From positions 4,712,001 to 4,776,000 of the forward strand of contig NZ_CP059572.1 of NCBI RefSeq assembly GCF_019175365.1: DNA of 64,000 nucleotides, written 5' to 3'. The position numbers and the translations under genes are program-made. Positions 16,436 through 24,535 of the stretch are shown here, piece by piece. The DNA is from Actinomadura graeca. Its GTDB lineage: Bacteria > Actinomycetota > Actinomycetes > Streptosporangiales > Streptosporangiaceae. Within the stretch, counting starts at the first letter, position 1. Every line of letters begins with the position of its first letter. Under the pieces are notes generated by a model that was given only the letters and a program-made list of their open reading frames with translations, was not told the DNA's origin and did no database searches.

Positions 16436-17591
16436 GCCGCCACAAGGACGTGACCTCGGCCGAGCGGGCGGCGTGCAGCGGGTCGCCGGGGTCGGCGGCA
16501 CGCGGATGCGTCGGCGTGGTGTCGAGCCGTCCCGCCACCTCCAGGCCGGACGTGCCGAACGCGCGGAGCAGGTCGTCGCGCGTGCGCAGCCCCAGGTGCT
16601 CGGCCAGGTCGGACAGGATCAGCCAGCCTTCGCCGTCGGTGTCGAGGTGTTCGGCGAGGCCGTCGAGGAATCCGCGGAGCATGCGGCCGTCCGGGTCGTA
16701 GACGGCGTGTTCCAGCGGCGAGCTGGGTTTCGCGGGTACCCATGGTGGATTGCACACGACGAGCCCGGCACGGCCTTCGGGGTACAAGTCGGCTTGGACG
16801 ACCTCCACACGGTCGGCCACGTCCAGCCGACGGATGTTCTCGTGGGCACACGCAAGCGCGCGCGGGTCCTGGTCTGTGGCGATGACACGTCGTATGCCGC
16901 GGCGGGCGAGAACGGCCGCCAGCACACCGGTGCCCGTACCGATGTCGAACGCGTCCGTAGCCGGAGGCAGAGGTGCCTCGGCGACCAGATCGACGTATTC
17001 GCCTCTGACAGGTGAGAACACCCCGTAGTGAGGGTGGATCCTGTCTCCGCCCAGGGCGGGTATGGGCACGCCCTTCTGCCGCCACTCGTGTGCGCCTATC
17101 AGCCCCAGAAGCTCGCGCAAGGACGTCACATACGGCTCGTCGTCGGACCCATACGCCTCCGTGCACGCCTGTACGACGTCCGGTGCCCGCTTCAGCGCGA
17201 CAACGTGCCCTGGCTCGAACGGAATGAGGAGCATGGCAAGCGTCCGCGCGCGCTGGGCCCGCGCCTGGCGGTACAGGTGAAACGCCTGAACCTGCGACGG
17301 TTCCGCCTTCCGTTTGCGGCGCCTCGGAGGACGATCGATCCGGCGCGCCAGGGCCGTGAGAAGCTGCCGCGCGTTCTGGAAGTCGCCGCGCCACAGCAGG
17401 GCCGTCCCTTCGCAGGCCAGGTGGTATGCGTCGTCCGCACGGGTCTCGTCGTCGACGACCATGACCCGGCGAGGCGGCGGTGCGCCACTCTCCGACCGCC
17501 ACCGGACGCGATGCTCCGTCCCGCCCTCCCGCCAGCGGAGGAACGCCTCATCCGCAGCCACGGCGCCTTCGCCACCCTCCGTGTTTCCCAC
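16398..17591 (-). CDS. class I SAM-dependent methyltransferase (PrmC/RsmC-like NPPW type)
   Basis: The product is 397 residues from GTG 17591, chosen because GGAAGGAG lies eight bases before it. The C-terminal half is a Rossmann methyltransferase: motif I AFDIGTGTGVLAAVLA, acidic motif II VIATDQDPRAL and catalytic motif IV LVVCNPPW. NPPW points to methylation of a planar amide or exocyclic nitrogen, as in PrmC (release factors) or RsmC-like enzymes. The first 180 residues are a helical, Arg-rich extension that could bind RNA or protein. The target is not known. It is the last gene of a minus-strand run with an XRE gene and a DUF4097 gene. Confidence 0.85.
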   Translation of the reverse strand: MGNTEGGEGAVAADEAFLRWREGGTEHRVRWRSESGAPPPRRVMVVDDETRADDAYHLACEGTALLWRGDFQNARQLLTALARRIDRPPRRRKRKAEPSQVQAFHLYRQARAQRARTLAMLLIPFEPGHVVALKRAPDVVQACTEAYGSDDEPYVTSLRELLGLIGAHEWRQKGVPIPALGGDRIHPHYGVFSPVRGEYVDLVAEAPLPPATDAFDIGTGTGVLAAVLARRGIRRVIATDQDPRALACAHENIRRLDVADRVEVVQADLYPEGRAGLVVCNPPWVPAKPSSPLEHAVYDPDGRMLRGFLDGLAEHLDTDGEGWLILSDLAEHLGLRTRDDLLRAFGTSGLEVAGRLDTTPTHPRAADPGDPLHAARSAEVTSLWRLRRGSGGRSPGR

Positions 17592-17666
17592 GTACGCAGC
17601 TCCTTCCGGATTCAGTGCGCCTCCCAAGTCTTCGCCACGGCGACACTTGTCTTGCCAGCGGTGCTG

Positions 17667-18542
17667 CTAGGAGACACCGCCGAGGTCGAAATAGGCGCTG
17701 CTGGACAGGTGCCGGGATGTTGCGGCTAGCTTCCGGAGTGCCTGCTCGGAGGGTGATCCCGGTTCGGCGGCGTACAGCATCAGGCGGCTGAGGTCGGGGT
17801 CGCCGGGCAGGTGGAGGGTCTCGAAGGGCAGGACGAGTCGTCCGGCCTCGGGGTGGACGAGCCGGGCCTCACCGTGCGTCAGGTCCGTCACGTGGTGTTC
17901 GGACCACAGCCGTCCGAAATCGGGGCTGCGTTCCCGCAGGCAGTTGATCAAAGACCGCAGCCGGGGGTCGTCCGGGTGCTCGCCGGATCGGAACCGCAGG
18001 TAGGCGACGTTGCGCCGGGCCACGTCCAGCCAGTTGTCGTCGAGCCGGGCCTTGTAGTCGCCGTTGAGGTGGATCTGGTGCGACCAGGTCCGCTCGTCCG
18101 CCGGGACGTTCGCCAGGTCCACGAAGACGGCCGAGGTCAGCCGGTTCCAGGCGACCACGTCGGTGTAGTGGCCGACGATGTAGGCGGGCGCGTGGTCGAT
18201 GGCGTCGAGGAGGTTCTGGAGCGGGGCCCGCAGGCGGGGTGGCCCTGGCGCGGGTATCCAGCGCGGGGGGTGTGCGAGGCGGTGCAGGTGGGCGTGCTCG
18301 TCGGCGTCCAGGCGGAGTGCCCGTGATATCGCGTCGAGGATCTCTGTGGACACGTTGTCGGCGTTGCCCTGTTCAAGGCGGATGTAGTACGCGACGCTGA
18401 CGCCGGCGAGCTGGGCGAGTTCTTCACGGCGCAGCCCGGGGACGCGACGGCGGCTTCCATAGGTGCGCACACCCACGTCCTCGGGTTGCAGACGCGCGCG
18501 CCGGGACTTGAGGAATTCGCCGAGTTCTCCTGTCTGCGCCAT
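17667..18542 (-). CDS. XRE regulator with MmyB-like ligand domain (second copy)
   Basis: The product is 291 residues: an HTH (RRRVPGLRREELAQLAGVSV, IRLEQGNADNVS) and an MmyB-like domain (DVVAWNRLTSAVFVDLANVP, RLVHPEAGRLVLPFETLHLP). It is clearly related in layout to the regulator at 15587 but not a recent duplicate. It starts 10 bp after the DUF4097 lipoprotein gene on the same strand and lies 75 bp before the methyltransferase gene, so the three probably form one unit. Confidence 0.9.
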   Translation of the reverse strand: MAQTGELGEFLKSRRARLQPEDVGVRTYGSRRRVPGLRREELAQLAGVSVAYYIRLEQGNADNVSTEILDAISRALRLDADEHAHLHRLAHPPRWIPAPGPPRLRAPLQNLLDAIDHAPAYIVGHYTDVVAWNRLTSAVFVDLANVPADERTWSHQIHLNGDYKARLDDNWLDVARRNVAYLRFRSGEHPDDPRLRSLINCLRERSPDFGRLWSEHHVTDLTHGEARLVHPEAGRLVLPFETLHLPGDPDLSRLMLYAAEPGSPSEQALRKLAATSRHLSSSAYFDLGGVS

Positions 18543-18552
18543 GCCGGTGAGG

Positions 18553-19284
18553 CTATCCGGCGGGCTTGGCGGTGATATCTCCGTTGCTGGTGGTCAGGTC
18601 GATAAGGAACCTGCCTGCCGGGTCGTTCGCGATCTTCAGGTTCTTGCCGCCGTCCCCCGTGCGGGCGGTCACCCGGTAGGGCGCGGCCGGGACGATCACG
18701 GTGACGTCCCCGTCACCGCTCTTCGCCCGGATGTCCTGAGGTGTGGCGAGCGTGAGGTCGATCTCGCCGTTGGACGTCTGCGCGTCGACGCGTCCGCCCC
18801 GGAGCCCGCTGCCCTGGATCCGGCCATCGGACGTCCGCGCGCTGACGGTGCCGTTCACGCCGTCCAGGTGGATGGATCCCGAACTGGTCCGCACGTCCAC
18901 CTTGCCCACGCGCGTCAGTTCGATCCTGCCACTGGACGTCGAGCCGCTCACGGGAAGCCCGGCCGGCACGTCGACCGTGTAGCTCACCGAGCAGCGGGAG
19001 CCGCAGCCGCCGAGGACGAGGACGCCGTTCTCGATGCGGTGCGTCGGTCCGTCCGGCCGGTCGTCCCGGTAGCGGATCTTGCGGTGCAGGGCCGTCCTAT
19101 CGGCTCCGCCGCGCACGGTCACGCCGCCGGAGCCGACGTCCACCCGGACGGCGGTGATCTTGCCCTTGAGTCCGGCGTCGTCCTCGTAGGTCGAGGCGAA
19201 CGCCATGCCGCAGGCGCTCAGCGTGGTCCCGGCGACGGCGGCCACGAGAGCGGTCACGGTGAGGGTGGAGAGGTTGCGGCGCAC
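18553..19284 (-). CDS. DUF4097 family lipoprotein
   Basis: The product is 243 residues. The N-terminal signal VTALVAAVAGTTLSACG ends in a lipobox (LSAC), so it is probably a membrane-anchored lipoprotein. The rest is the repetitive beta-helix of DUF4097: successive strands with SGRIEL, SGSIHL, DGRIQG, NGEIDL, GDVTV and NGDITA. The family's function is unsettled; members often sit with regulators. It is the first gene of the minus-strand group with the XRE and methyltransferase genes. Confidence 0.85.
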   Translation of the reverse strand: MRRNLSTLTVTALVAAVAGTTLSACGMAFASTYEDDAGLKGKITAVRVDVGSGGVTVRGGADRTALHRKIRYRDDRPDGPTHRIENGVLVLGGCGSRCSVSYTVDVPAGLPVSGSTSSGRIELTRVGKVDVRTSSGSIHLDGVNGTVSARTSDGRIQGSGLRGGRVDAQTSNGEIDLTLATPQDIRAKSGDGDVTVIVPAAPYRVTARTGDGGKNLKIANDPAGRFLIDLTTSNGDITAKPAG

Positions 19285-19429
19285 GGTTACTCCTGTTCGG
19301 CCGTTCCGACCCGTCCGAATCTAGGAGGCGGGGGATCGGGTGGTCGCCCCGCCGGAGCGGTATGTCCGTTCTGGCTCCCAGGTCTCCCGGAGACCGCTAC
19401 TCAGGTCCTCTCAGCCTGCTACCACCGGT

Positions 19430-19443
19430 GGTACGAACGGCCG
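19430..19443. promoter_or_regulatory. 14-bp perfect palindrome upstream of the MFS gene
   Basis: TACCACCGGTGGTA is a perfect palindrome 42 bp before the MFS start. A second dyad, GGTCTC-CCG-GAGACC, lies at 19381-19395. The 14-mer fits a TetR- or PadR-size operator for the MFS-SDR unit, but no such regulator is adjacent. Confidence 0.5.
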
Positions 19444-19484
19444 GGGTCTGGGTGCCCGCGCGTCCCGCGACGATCGTCTTCCGC

Positions 19485-20870
19485 ATGACCCTCATCACCG
19501 CCGCCCCCGCCGCCGAGCGGATGTCGTCGCGGCACAAGCTGGTCCTGACCCTTCTCCTCGGCGCGCAGTTCATGCTCGCCATCGACTTCTCCATCCTGAA
19601 CGTGGCCCTGCCGGTCGTCGGCGAGGGCCTCGGGTTCGGCCTGGATCGACTCCAGTGGATCGCCACCGCGTTCGCGCTCCCCGCGGCCGGGTTCACCCTG
19701 CTTTTCGGCCGCGTCGCCGACCTGTTCGGACGGCGCCGGATGCTGCTCACCGGCATGGCGCTGCTGGCCGCGGGCTCGCTGATCGGCGGGCTCGCCGCGT
19801 CCCCCGCGATCCTGCTGGCGGGACGCGTGCTCCAGGGCCTGGCCACGGCGATCGCCACGCCGGCCGCGTTGTCGCTGCTCACGACGTCCTTCCCGGAGGG
19901 ACCGCTGCGGACGCGGGCACTCGGCCTCAGCGGCGCGCTGATGTCCGCCGGGTTCACGGTGGGCGCGATCCTCGGCGGCGTCCTGACCGACCTGCTGAGC
20001 TGGCGCTGGGCGTTCCTGATCAACGTCCCGGTCGCCGTGGCGATCCTCGCCGTGACGCCCGCGGTGGTCGGGGAGAGCCGCTCGCGGGACGCCTCCCGGC
20101 TGGACGTGCCCGGGGCCGTGACCGTCACCGGCGGCCTGCTCGCGCTGGTGTACGGCATCACCTCGGCCGGCGCGCGCGGCTGGGACGACCCGGCCGGGCT
20201 CGGCGCCCTGGCCGCCGCCGCGGTCCTGCTCGTCGCGTTCGGCCTCATCGAACGCCGCTCACCGGCGCCGCTCGCTCCCCCGCGCGTCCTGACCAGGCGG
20301 ACCGTGACGTGGGGCAACGTCGGCGGCTTCATCGCCTTCGCCACCGAGACCTCGCTGGTGTTCCTGATGACCCTCTACCTCCAGCAGGTCCTCGGGTTCT
20401 CGCCGCTGACCACGGGCCTCGCGCTCGGCGTGCTCGGCGCCGGGACGTTCGCGGGCGGCGTCGCCGCGCCCCGGATCATGGGACGGCTCGGCGGCCGGAC
20501 GACCCTCGCGGCCGGTCTCGTCCTCCAGGCGGCCGCGACGCTGGCGCTGCTCGGACTCGGCTCCACGCGGGACGGGCTGGCCCTGATGCTCGCCGCCACC
20601 GCGATCGGCGGGTTCGGCAACCTCGTCGCGATCGTGGCGTTCATGGGGCTCGCGACGTCCGGGCTGCCGGACGGCGAGCAGGGCCTCGCGACCGGGCTCG
20701 CCACCATGACGCAGCAGGTCGCCATCACCCTCGGCATCCCGGTGATGAGCGCGGTCGCCACCGCGGGCACGGTGTCCGTGCTCGGTGGCGTGCACACCGC
20801 GACGCTGGTCAACGCGGCGGTCGCCGTCGCGGGCGCCGCCGTCATCGCCCTGTTCCTCCGCCGCTCTTGA
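19485..20870 (+). CDS. MFS drug:proton antiporter, 14-TM (DHA2) type
   Basis: The product is 461 residues with many membrane segments. Early motifs fit the DHA2/EmrB-QacA group: LAIDFSILNVALPVVGEGLG (motif D1), GRVADLFGRRRMLL (motif A) and GFTVGAILGGVLTDLLSWRW (motif C). It likely exports toxic or self-made compounds. ATG 19485 is chosen for its fit to the family N-terminus; no strong ribosome site is seen. An SDR gene follows after 13 bp, probably in one operon. Confidence 0.9.
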   Translation: MTLITAAPAAERMSSRHKLVLTLLLGAQFMLAIDFSILNVALPVVGEGLGFGLDRLQWIATAFALPAAGFTLLFGRVADLFGRRRMLLTGMALLAAGSLIGGLAASPAILLAGRVLQGLATAIATPAALSLLTTSFPEGPLRTRALGLSGALMSAGFTVGAILGGVLTDLLSWRWAFLINVPVAVAILAVTPAVVGESRSRDASRLDVPGAVTVTGGLLALVYGITSAGARGWDDPAGLGALAAAAVLLVAFGLIERRSPAPLAPPRVLTRRTVTWGNVGGFIAFATETSLVFLMTLYLQQVLGFSPLTTGLALGVLGAGTFAGGVAAPRIMGRLGGRTTLAAGLVLQAAATLALLGLGSTRDGLALMLAATAIGGFGNLVAIVAFMGLATSGLPDGEQGLATGLATMTQQVAITLGIPVMSAVATAGTVSVLGGVHTATLVNAAVAVAGAAVIALFLRRS

Positions 20871-20883
20871 AAGGCGCGAACCG

Positions 20884-21660
20884 ATGGATCTTGACCTGTC
20901 CGGAAAGGTGTACATCGTCACGGGAGCCTCCGCCGGGATCGGGGAGGCCACCGCCCGGCTCCTCGCGGACGAGGGCGCCCACGTGGTGGGTGTCGCCCGG
21001 AAGCCGCTCGGCGACGGCGGTCAGGTGACGGGCTTCGCCGCCGACCTCACCGACCCGTCCGCCGCCCAGCGGGTCGTGGACGCCGCCCTCGACCGGCATG
21101 GGCGCCTCGACGGCCTGGTCAACAACGCCGGTGCCCTCGACTCGCGCATCGGCTTCCTGGACGTCACCGACGACCAGTGGCACGCCACGTTCGAGCTGAA
21201 CCTGCACGCGGCGGTCCGGATGGCCCGCGCCGCGCTGCCCGCACTGATCGATCAGGGCGCGGGCAGCCTCGTCCACGTCGCCAGCGAGGCCGCGCGGTTC
21301 CCCGACACGCCACTGGTCGACTATGCCGCGTCCAAGACGGCGCTCTTGTCGGTGTCCAAGACGCTGGCGGGGGAGTTCGGACGCTGCGGCATACGCTCCA
21401 ACGTCGTGACGCCCGGCCCCACGCGGACCCGGCTGTGGGACGAGCCGGGCGGGTTCGCCGACCAGCTCGCGTCCCAGTTCGGACTGCCCGTCGAAGAGGC
21501 CATCGAGCGGTTCGTCCTGGAGGAACGGCGCCTGCCCGCCGCCCGCCTCGGGACCCCGCAGGACGTGGCACGCGTGATCGCCTACCTGCTGTCACCGCTG
21601 GCCGTGCAGGTCACGGGCGCCGAGTGGGCGGTGGACGGCGGCGCGCTCCGCCAGCTCTGA
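20884..21660 (+). CDS. short-chain dehydrogenase/reductase (SDR)
   Basis: The product is 258 residues, the classical SDR length. Motifs: cofactor loop VTGASAGIGEATA, LVNNAGAL, catalytic Ser in VHVASEAARF, YAASK (Tyr and Lys) and the C-terminal GAEWAVDGG. It reduces or oxidises a carbonyl/alcohol with NAD(P). The residue after the second strand (VGVARKPL, Arg) favours NADPH. The substrate is unknown. It is coupled to the MFS exporter, which may expel its product or substrate. Confidence 0.92.
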   Translation: MDLDLSGKVYIVTGASAGIGEATARLLADEGAHVVGVARKPLGDGGQVTGFAADLTDPSAAQRVVDAALDRHGRLDGLVNNAGALDSRIGFLDVTDDQWHATFELNLHAAVRMARAALPALIDQGAGSLVHVASEAARFPDTPLVDYAASKTALLSVSKTLAGEFGRCGIRSNVVTPGPTRTRLWDEPGGFADQLASQFGLPVEEAIERFVLEERRLPAARLGTPQDVARVIAYLLSPLAVQVTGAEWAVDGGALRQL

Positions 21661-21744
21661 CCCGGCGGGCGTGCCGGTCCGCGGGGCGTGCAGGTCCGCG
21701 GGGCGCGCCGGGCCGTGATCCGCCCGGCACGCCCCGCGCGCGCC

Positions 21745-21842
21745 CCGTCCGGCAGGCCCGCGTGTGTCCCGTATGGCACGCCCCGCGCGTGTTCCGCCCG
21801 GCACGCCCGCGTGTGTCCCGTACGGCAGGCTCTGCGCGTGTT
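21745..21842. repeat. 49-bp imperfect tandem repeat, two units
   Basis: The sequence alternates 23- and 26-bp blocks: CCGTCCGGCAGGCCCGCG at 21745, CCCGTATGGCACGCCCCG at 21768, then close copies at 21794 and 21817. It fills the gap between convergent SDR and NTF2-like genes. It may fold as a terminator, since blocks such as GGCACGCC and GGCGTGCC (upstream, 21668) pair. Confidence 0.7.
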
Positions 21843-21849
21843 CCGTCGT

Positions 21850-22212
21850 TCAGGCGGGGACCTTGTCGAGGAACCCGTGCACGCGGTCGAATCGGCCGTC
21901 CTCCGCGAACACCGCCACATCGAACCCGACCACGATCGCCTCCCCGCCCTCGGGGCCGAGTTCCCAGGTGAACCGGGCCACGTCGTGGTGGGCGTCCACC
22001 GTCCCTGCGGCACGAAAGACCAGGCCGGGGAACTGCTTTTGCGCGGCGCCGACGAAAACGTCGATCGCGTCGCGCCCCTCGGCGACCCCGAGCGGGTCGA
22101 CGTAGACGGCGTCCTCGGTCCACAGCTCGTCGATCGCTGCGCGCCGCGCGGCCGGGTCGGTCTCGTTCCAGATGGCCAGGTACCGCTCGACCCGCTGCTG
22201 GACGTCGCTCAT
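21850..22212 (-). CDS. SnoaL/NTF2-like protein
   Basis: The product is 120 residues from ATG 22212, after GGGAG. It shows the NTF2-like cone fold pattern: a first helix (RVERYLAIWNETDPAARRAA), WTEDAVYVDP, the helix DAIDVFVGAAQKQFPG and paired strands (DVARFTWELGPEGGEAIVVG). Members are isomerases, hydratases or ligand-binding proteins; the exact role is open. Three TTCGYCTG repeats lie just upstream. Confidence 0.85.
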   Translation of the reverse strand: MSDVQQRVERYLAIWNETDPAARRAAIDELWTEDAVYVDPLGVAEGRDAIDVFVGAAQKQFPGLVFRAAGTVDAHHDVARFTWELGPEGGEAIVVGFDVAVFAEDGRFDRVHGFLDKVPA

Positions 22213-22229
22213 GTCGCACTCCCACTCTC

Positions 22230-22274
22230 TTCGCCTGACTTCACTGCTTCGTCTGAGTTCACCCGGTTCGTCTG
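22230..22274. promoter_or_regulatory. three direct repeats in the gap between the NTF2-like gene and alkA
   Basis: TTCGCCTGACTTCAC (22230), TTCGTCTGAGTTCAC (22248) and a shorter TTCGTCTG (22267) repeat every 18-19 bp. Phased direct repeats in a divergent gap suggest binding of a regulator to one DNA face, or a repeated promoter half-site for the minus-strand gene. Confidence 0.45.
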
Positions 22275-22454
22275 CCCCGGTGCGCCCCACGTTGCCAAGC
22301 CCGCGGCGTAAGATCGATTACCTGGGACGTCATGGCCGGTGCGGGGGACCGTCCCGTCCGCCTCGTCCCGGACGCGCCGGAGCCGTCGGGCACCTCGACG
22401 ATGATGTCGGATTTCCGCTAGTGAACTCCCCTGACCATCCGTGATGCTGGAGAC

Positions 22455-23924
22455 ATGCACGAGGATGTGGAGAGATGCGTGCGGGCCGTCCGGTCGAAGG
22501 ACGCCCGCTTCGACGGCTGGTTCTTCACCGGGGTCGTGACCACGGGGATCTACTGCCGCCCGAGTTGCCCGGTCGTGCCGCCGAAGCCTGAGAACATGCG
22601 CTTCTACCCGAGCGCCGCCGCGGCGCAGCAGGCCGGGTTCCGGGCCTGCAAGCGCTGCCGCCCCGACACCAGCCCCGGCTCCCCCGAGTGGAACCACCGC
22701 GCGGACGTCGTCGCGCGGGCCATGCGGCTCATCGCCGACGGCGTCGTCGACCGGGAGGGCGTCCCGGGCCTGGCGGGACGCCTCGGCTACAGCACTCGCC
22801 AGATCGAACGCCAACTCAACGCCGAACTGGGCGCCGGCCCGCTCGCTCTTGCACGTGCCCAGCGCGCGCAGACGGCACGCCTCCTGATCGAAACGACACC
22901 CCTCCCGATGGGGGACGTGGCGTTCGCGGCGGGTTTCGCGAGTATCCGCGCCTTCAACGACACCGTCCGAGAAGTGTTCGCCCTAACGCCCAGCCAACTG
23001 CGTGACCGTGTTGCTAAGGGCCACCCGCCTGCGGGCTCTGGATCCCTCTCGCTGAGGCTCCCGTTCCGTGCGCCGCTCTGCCCGGACAACCTGTTCGGCC
23101 ACCTCGCCGCCACCGGCGTCCCGGGCGTCGAAGAGTGGCAGGACGGTGCGTTCCGTCGCACCCTGCGGCTACCCCATGGTCATGGCATCGCCACACTGCG
23201 TCCGCAACCCGACCATGTGGCCTGCACGCTCTCCCTGAGCGACCTGCGGGACCTCACCATCGCGATCAGCCGCTGCCGCTGGATGCTGGACCTCGACGCC
23301 GACCCCGTCGCCGTCGACGACCTGCTCAGCGCCGACCCGGTCCTCGCACCGCTGGTCGACAAAGCCCCTGGACGCCGCGTCCCACGCACCGTGGACGCGG
23401 CGGAGTTCGCCGTCCGGGCCGTCCTCGGGCAGCAGGTGTCAGTCGCCGCCGCGCGCACACACGCCGCGCGTCTCGTCACCGCCTACGGCGACCCCGTCAC
23501 CGACCCTGGCGGCGGGCTGACCCACCTCTTCCCGACCCCAGCCGCCTTGGCGGACCTGGATCCGGAGGCCCTGGCGTTCCCGAAAACCCGCCGCACGACC
23601 CTCACGTCCCTCGTCGCAGCACTCGCGCAAGAGCAAATCGACCTCGGTGTCGGAAGCGATTGGGAACAGGCCCGCGCGCGCTTGGCCGCCCTACCCGGTT
23701 TCGGTCCCTGGACCGTCGAGACCATCGCCATGCGTGCGCTGGGCGACCCCGACGCCTTCATTCCAGGCGACCTCGGTATCCGCGCCGCCGCCCGCACCCT
23801 CGACCTTCCCACAACCCCCGCAGCCCTCACCCGCCGTGCCGCCGCATGGCGACCCTGGCGCGCCTACGCCGTCCAGTACCTGTGGGCGACGGGCGACCAC
23901 GCCATCAACCTCCTCCCGGCCTAG
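22455..23924 (+). CDS. alkA: AdaA-AlkA fusion: methylphosphotriester-sensing regulator and 3-methyladenine glycosylase
   Basis: The product is 489 residues in three parts. Residues 1-75 are the Ada zinc domain with four Cys (GIYCRPSCP, FRACKRC) that accepts methyl groups from DNA phosphates. Residues 80-180 are an AraC-type HTH (LAGRLGYSTRQIERQLNAEL, AFAAGFASIRAFNDTVREVF). Residues 195-489 are the AlkA glycosylase with its helix-hairpin-helix (LAALPGFGPWTVETIAMRAL) and Asp (FIPGDLGIRAAA), which removes alkylated bases. It therefore senses and repairs alkylation damage and probably activates its own operon. ogt follows after 14 bp. Confidence 0.94.
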   Translation: MHEDVERCVRAVRSKDARFDGWFFTGVVTTGIYCRPSCPVVPPKPENMRFYPSAAAAQQAGFRACKRCRPDTSPGSPEWNHRADVVARAMRLIADGVVDREGVPGLAGRLGYSTRQIERQLNAELGAGPLALARAQRAQTARLLIETTPLPMGDVAFAAGFASIRAFNDTVREVFALTPSQLRDRVAKGHPPAGSGSLSLRLPFRAPLCPDNLFGHLAATGVPGVEEWQDGAFRRTLRLPHGHGIATLRPQPDHVACTLSLSDLRDLTIAISRCRWMLDLDADPVAVDDLLSADPVLAPLVDKAPGRRVPRTVDAAEFAVRAVLGQQVSVAAARTHAARLVTAYGDPVTDPGGGLTHLFPTPAALADLDPEALAFPKTRRTTLTSLVAALAQEQIDLGVGSDWEQARARLAALPGFGPWTVETIAMRALGDPDAFIPGDLGIRAAARTLDLPTTPAALTRRAAAWRPWRAYAVQYLWATGDHAINLLPA

Positions 23925-23938
23925 AGAGGACCACCACC

Positions 23939-24439
23939 ATGGAATCGACGCACGCCGTCCTGGACAGCCCCGTAGGCCCCCTCACCGTGGTCGTGACAGA
24001 CGGCGGCCTGTCCGGCCTGTACATGGACCAGCAGCGGCACCGTCCGGCCGAAGAGTCCTTCGGCGCCCGCACCGAGACGCAGGAGCCGTTCAAGGCCGTC
24101 GCCGAGCAACTGGGCGCGTACTTCGCGGGCGACCTCACCGAATTCGACCTGCCGCTGAACATGCGCGGCACGCCCTTCCAGCAGCGCGTCTGGGCGGCCC
24201 TCCAAGAGATCCCCTACGGACAGACGACCACCTACGGCGAACTCGCCGTCGAGATCGGCAAGCCCTCCGCGTCCCGCGCGGTCGGCCTCGCCAACGGCAA
24301 GAACCCGATCAGCGTCATCGTCCCCTGCCACCGGGTCGTCGGCTCCACCGGCTTGCTCACCGGCTACGGCGGCGGCCTGGCGCGCAAGCGGCAGTTGCTC
24401 GACTTCGAGCGCGGAACCCGGGAGGCCGCCCTGTTCTGA
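23939..24439 (+). CDS. ogt: methylated-DNA--protein-cysteine methyltransferase
   Basis: The product is 166 residues. It has the C-terminal winged-helix core FQQRVWAALQEIPYGQTTTY and the active-site loop VIVPCHRVVG, whose Cys accepts the methyl from O6-methylguanine or O4-methylthymine in a one-shot reaction. ATG 23939 follows AGAGAGGA. It is co-transcribed with the AdaA-AlkA fusion gene, which matches an adaptive-response operon. Confidence 0.95.
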   Translation: MESTHAVLDSPVGPLTVVVTDGGLSGLYMDQQRHRPAEESFGARTETQEPFKAVAEQLGAYFAGDLTEFDLPLNMRGTPFQQRVWAALQEIPYGQTTTYGELAVEIGKPSASRAVGLANGKNPISVIVPCHRVVGSTGLLTGYGGGLARKRQLLDFERGTREAALF

Positions 24440-24491
24440 GGATCCGGGCCTCGGTGAACTGTCGGAGGCTGGGGATAACGTGCTTTGTCAG

Positions 24492-24508
24492 GGCCGGAGA
24501 GTCCGGCC
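24492..24508. promoter_or_regulatory. inverted repeat before the beta-clamp paralogue
   Basis: GGCCGGA-GAG-TCCGGCC is a perfect 7-bp dyad 28 bp before GTG 24536. A TTGACA hexamer starts right behind it. It is either the terminator of the repair operon or an operator/promoter element for the next gene. Confidence 0.45.
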
Positions 24509-24535
24509 TTGACAGAGTCACGGAAGGGCGGACCA

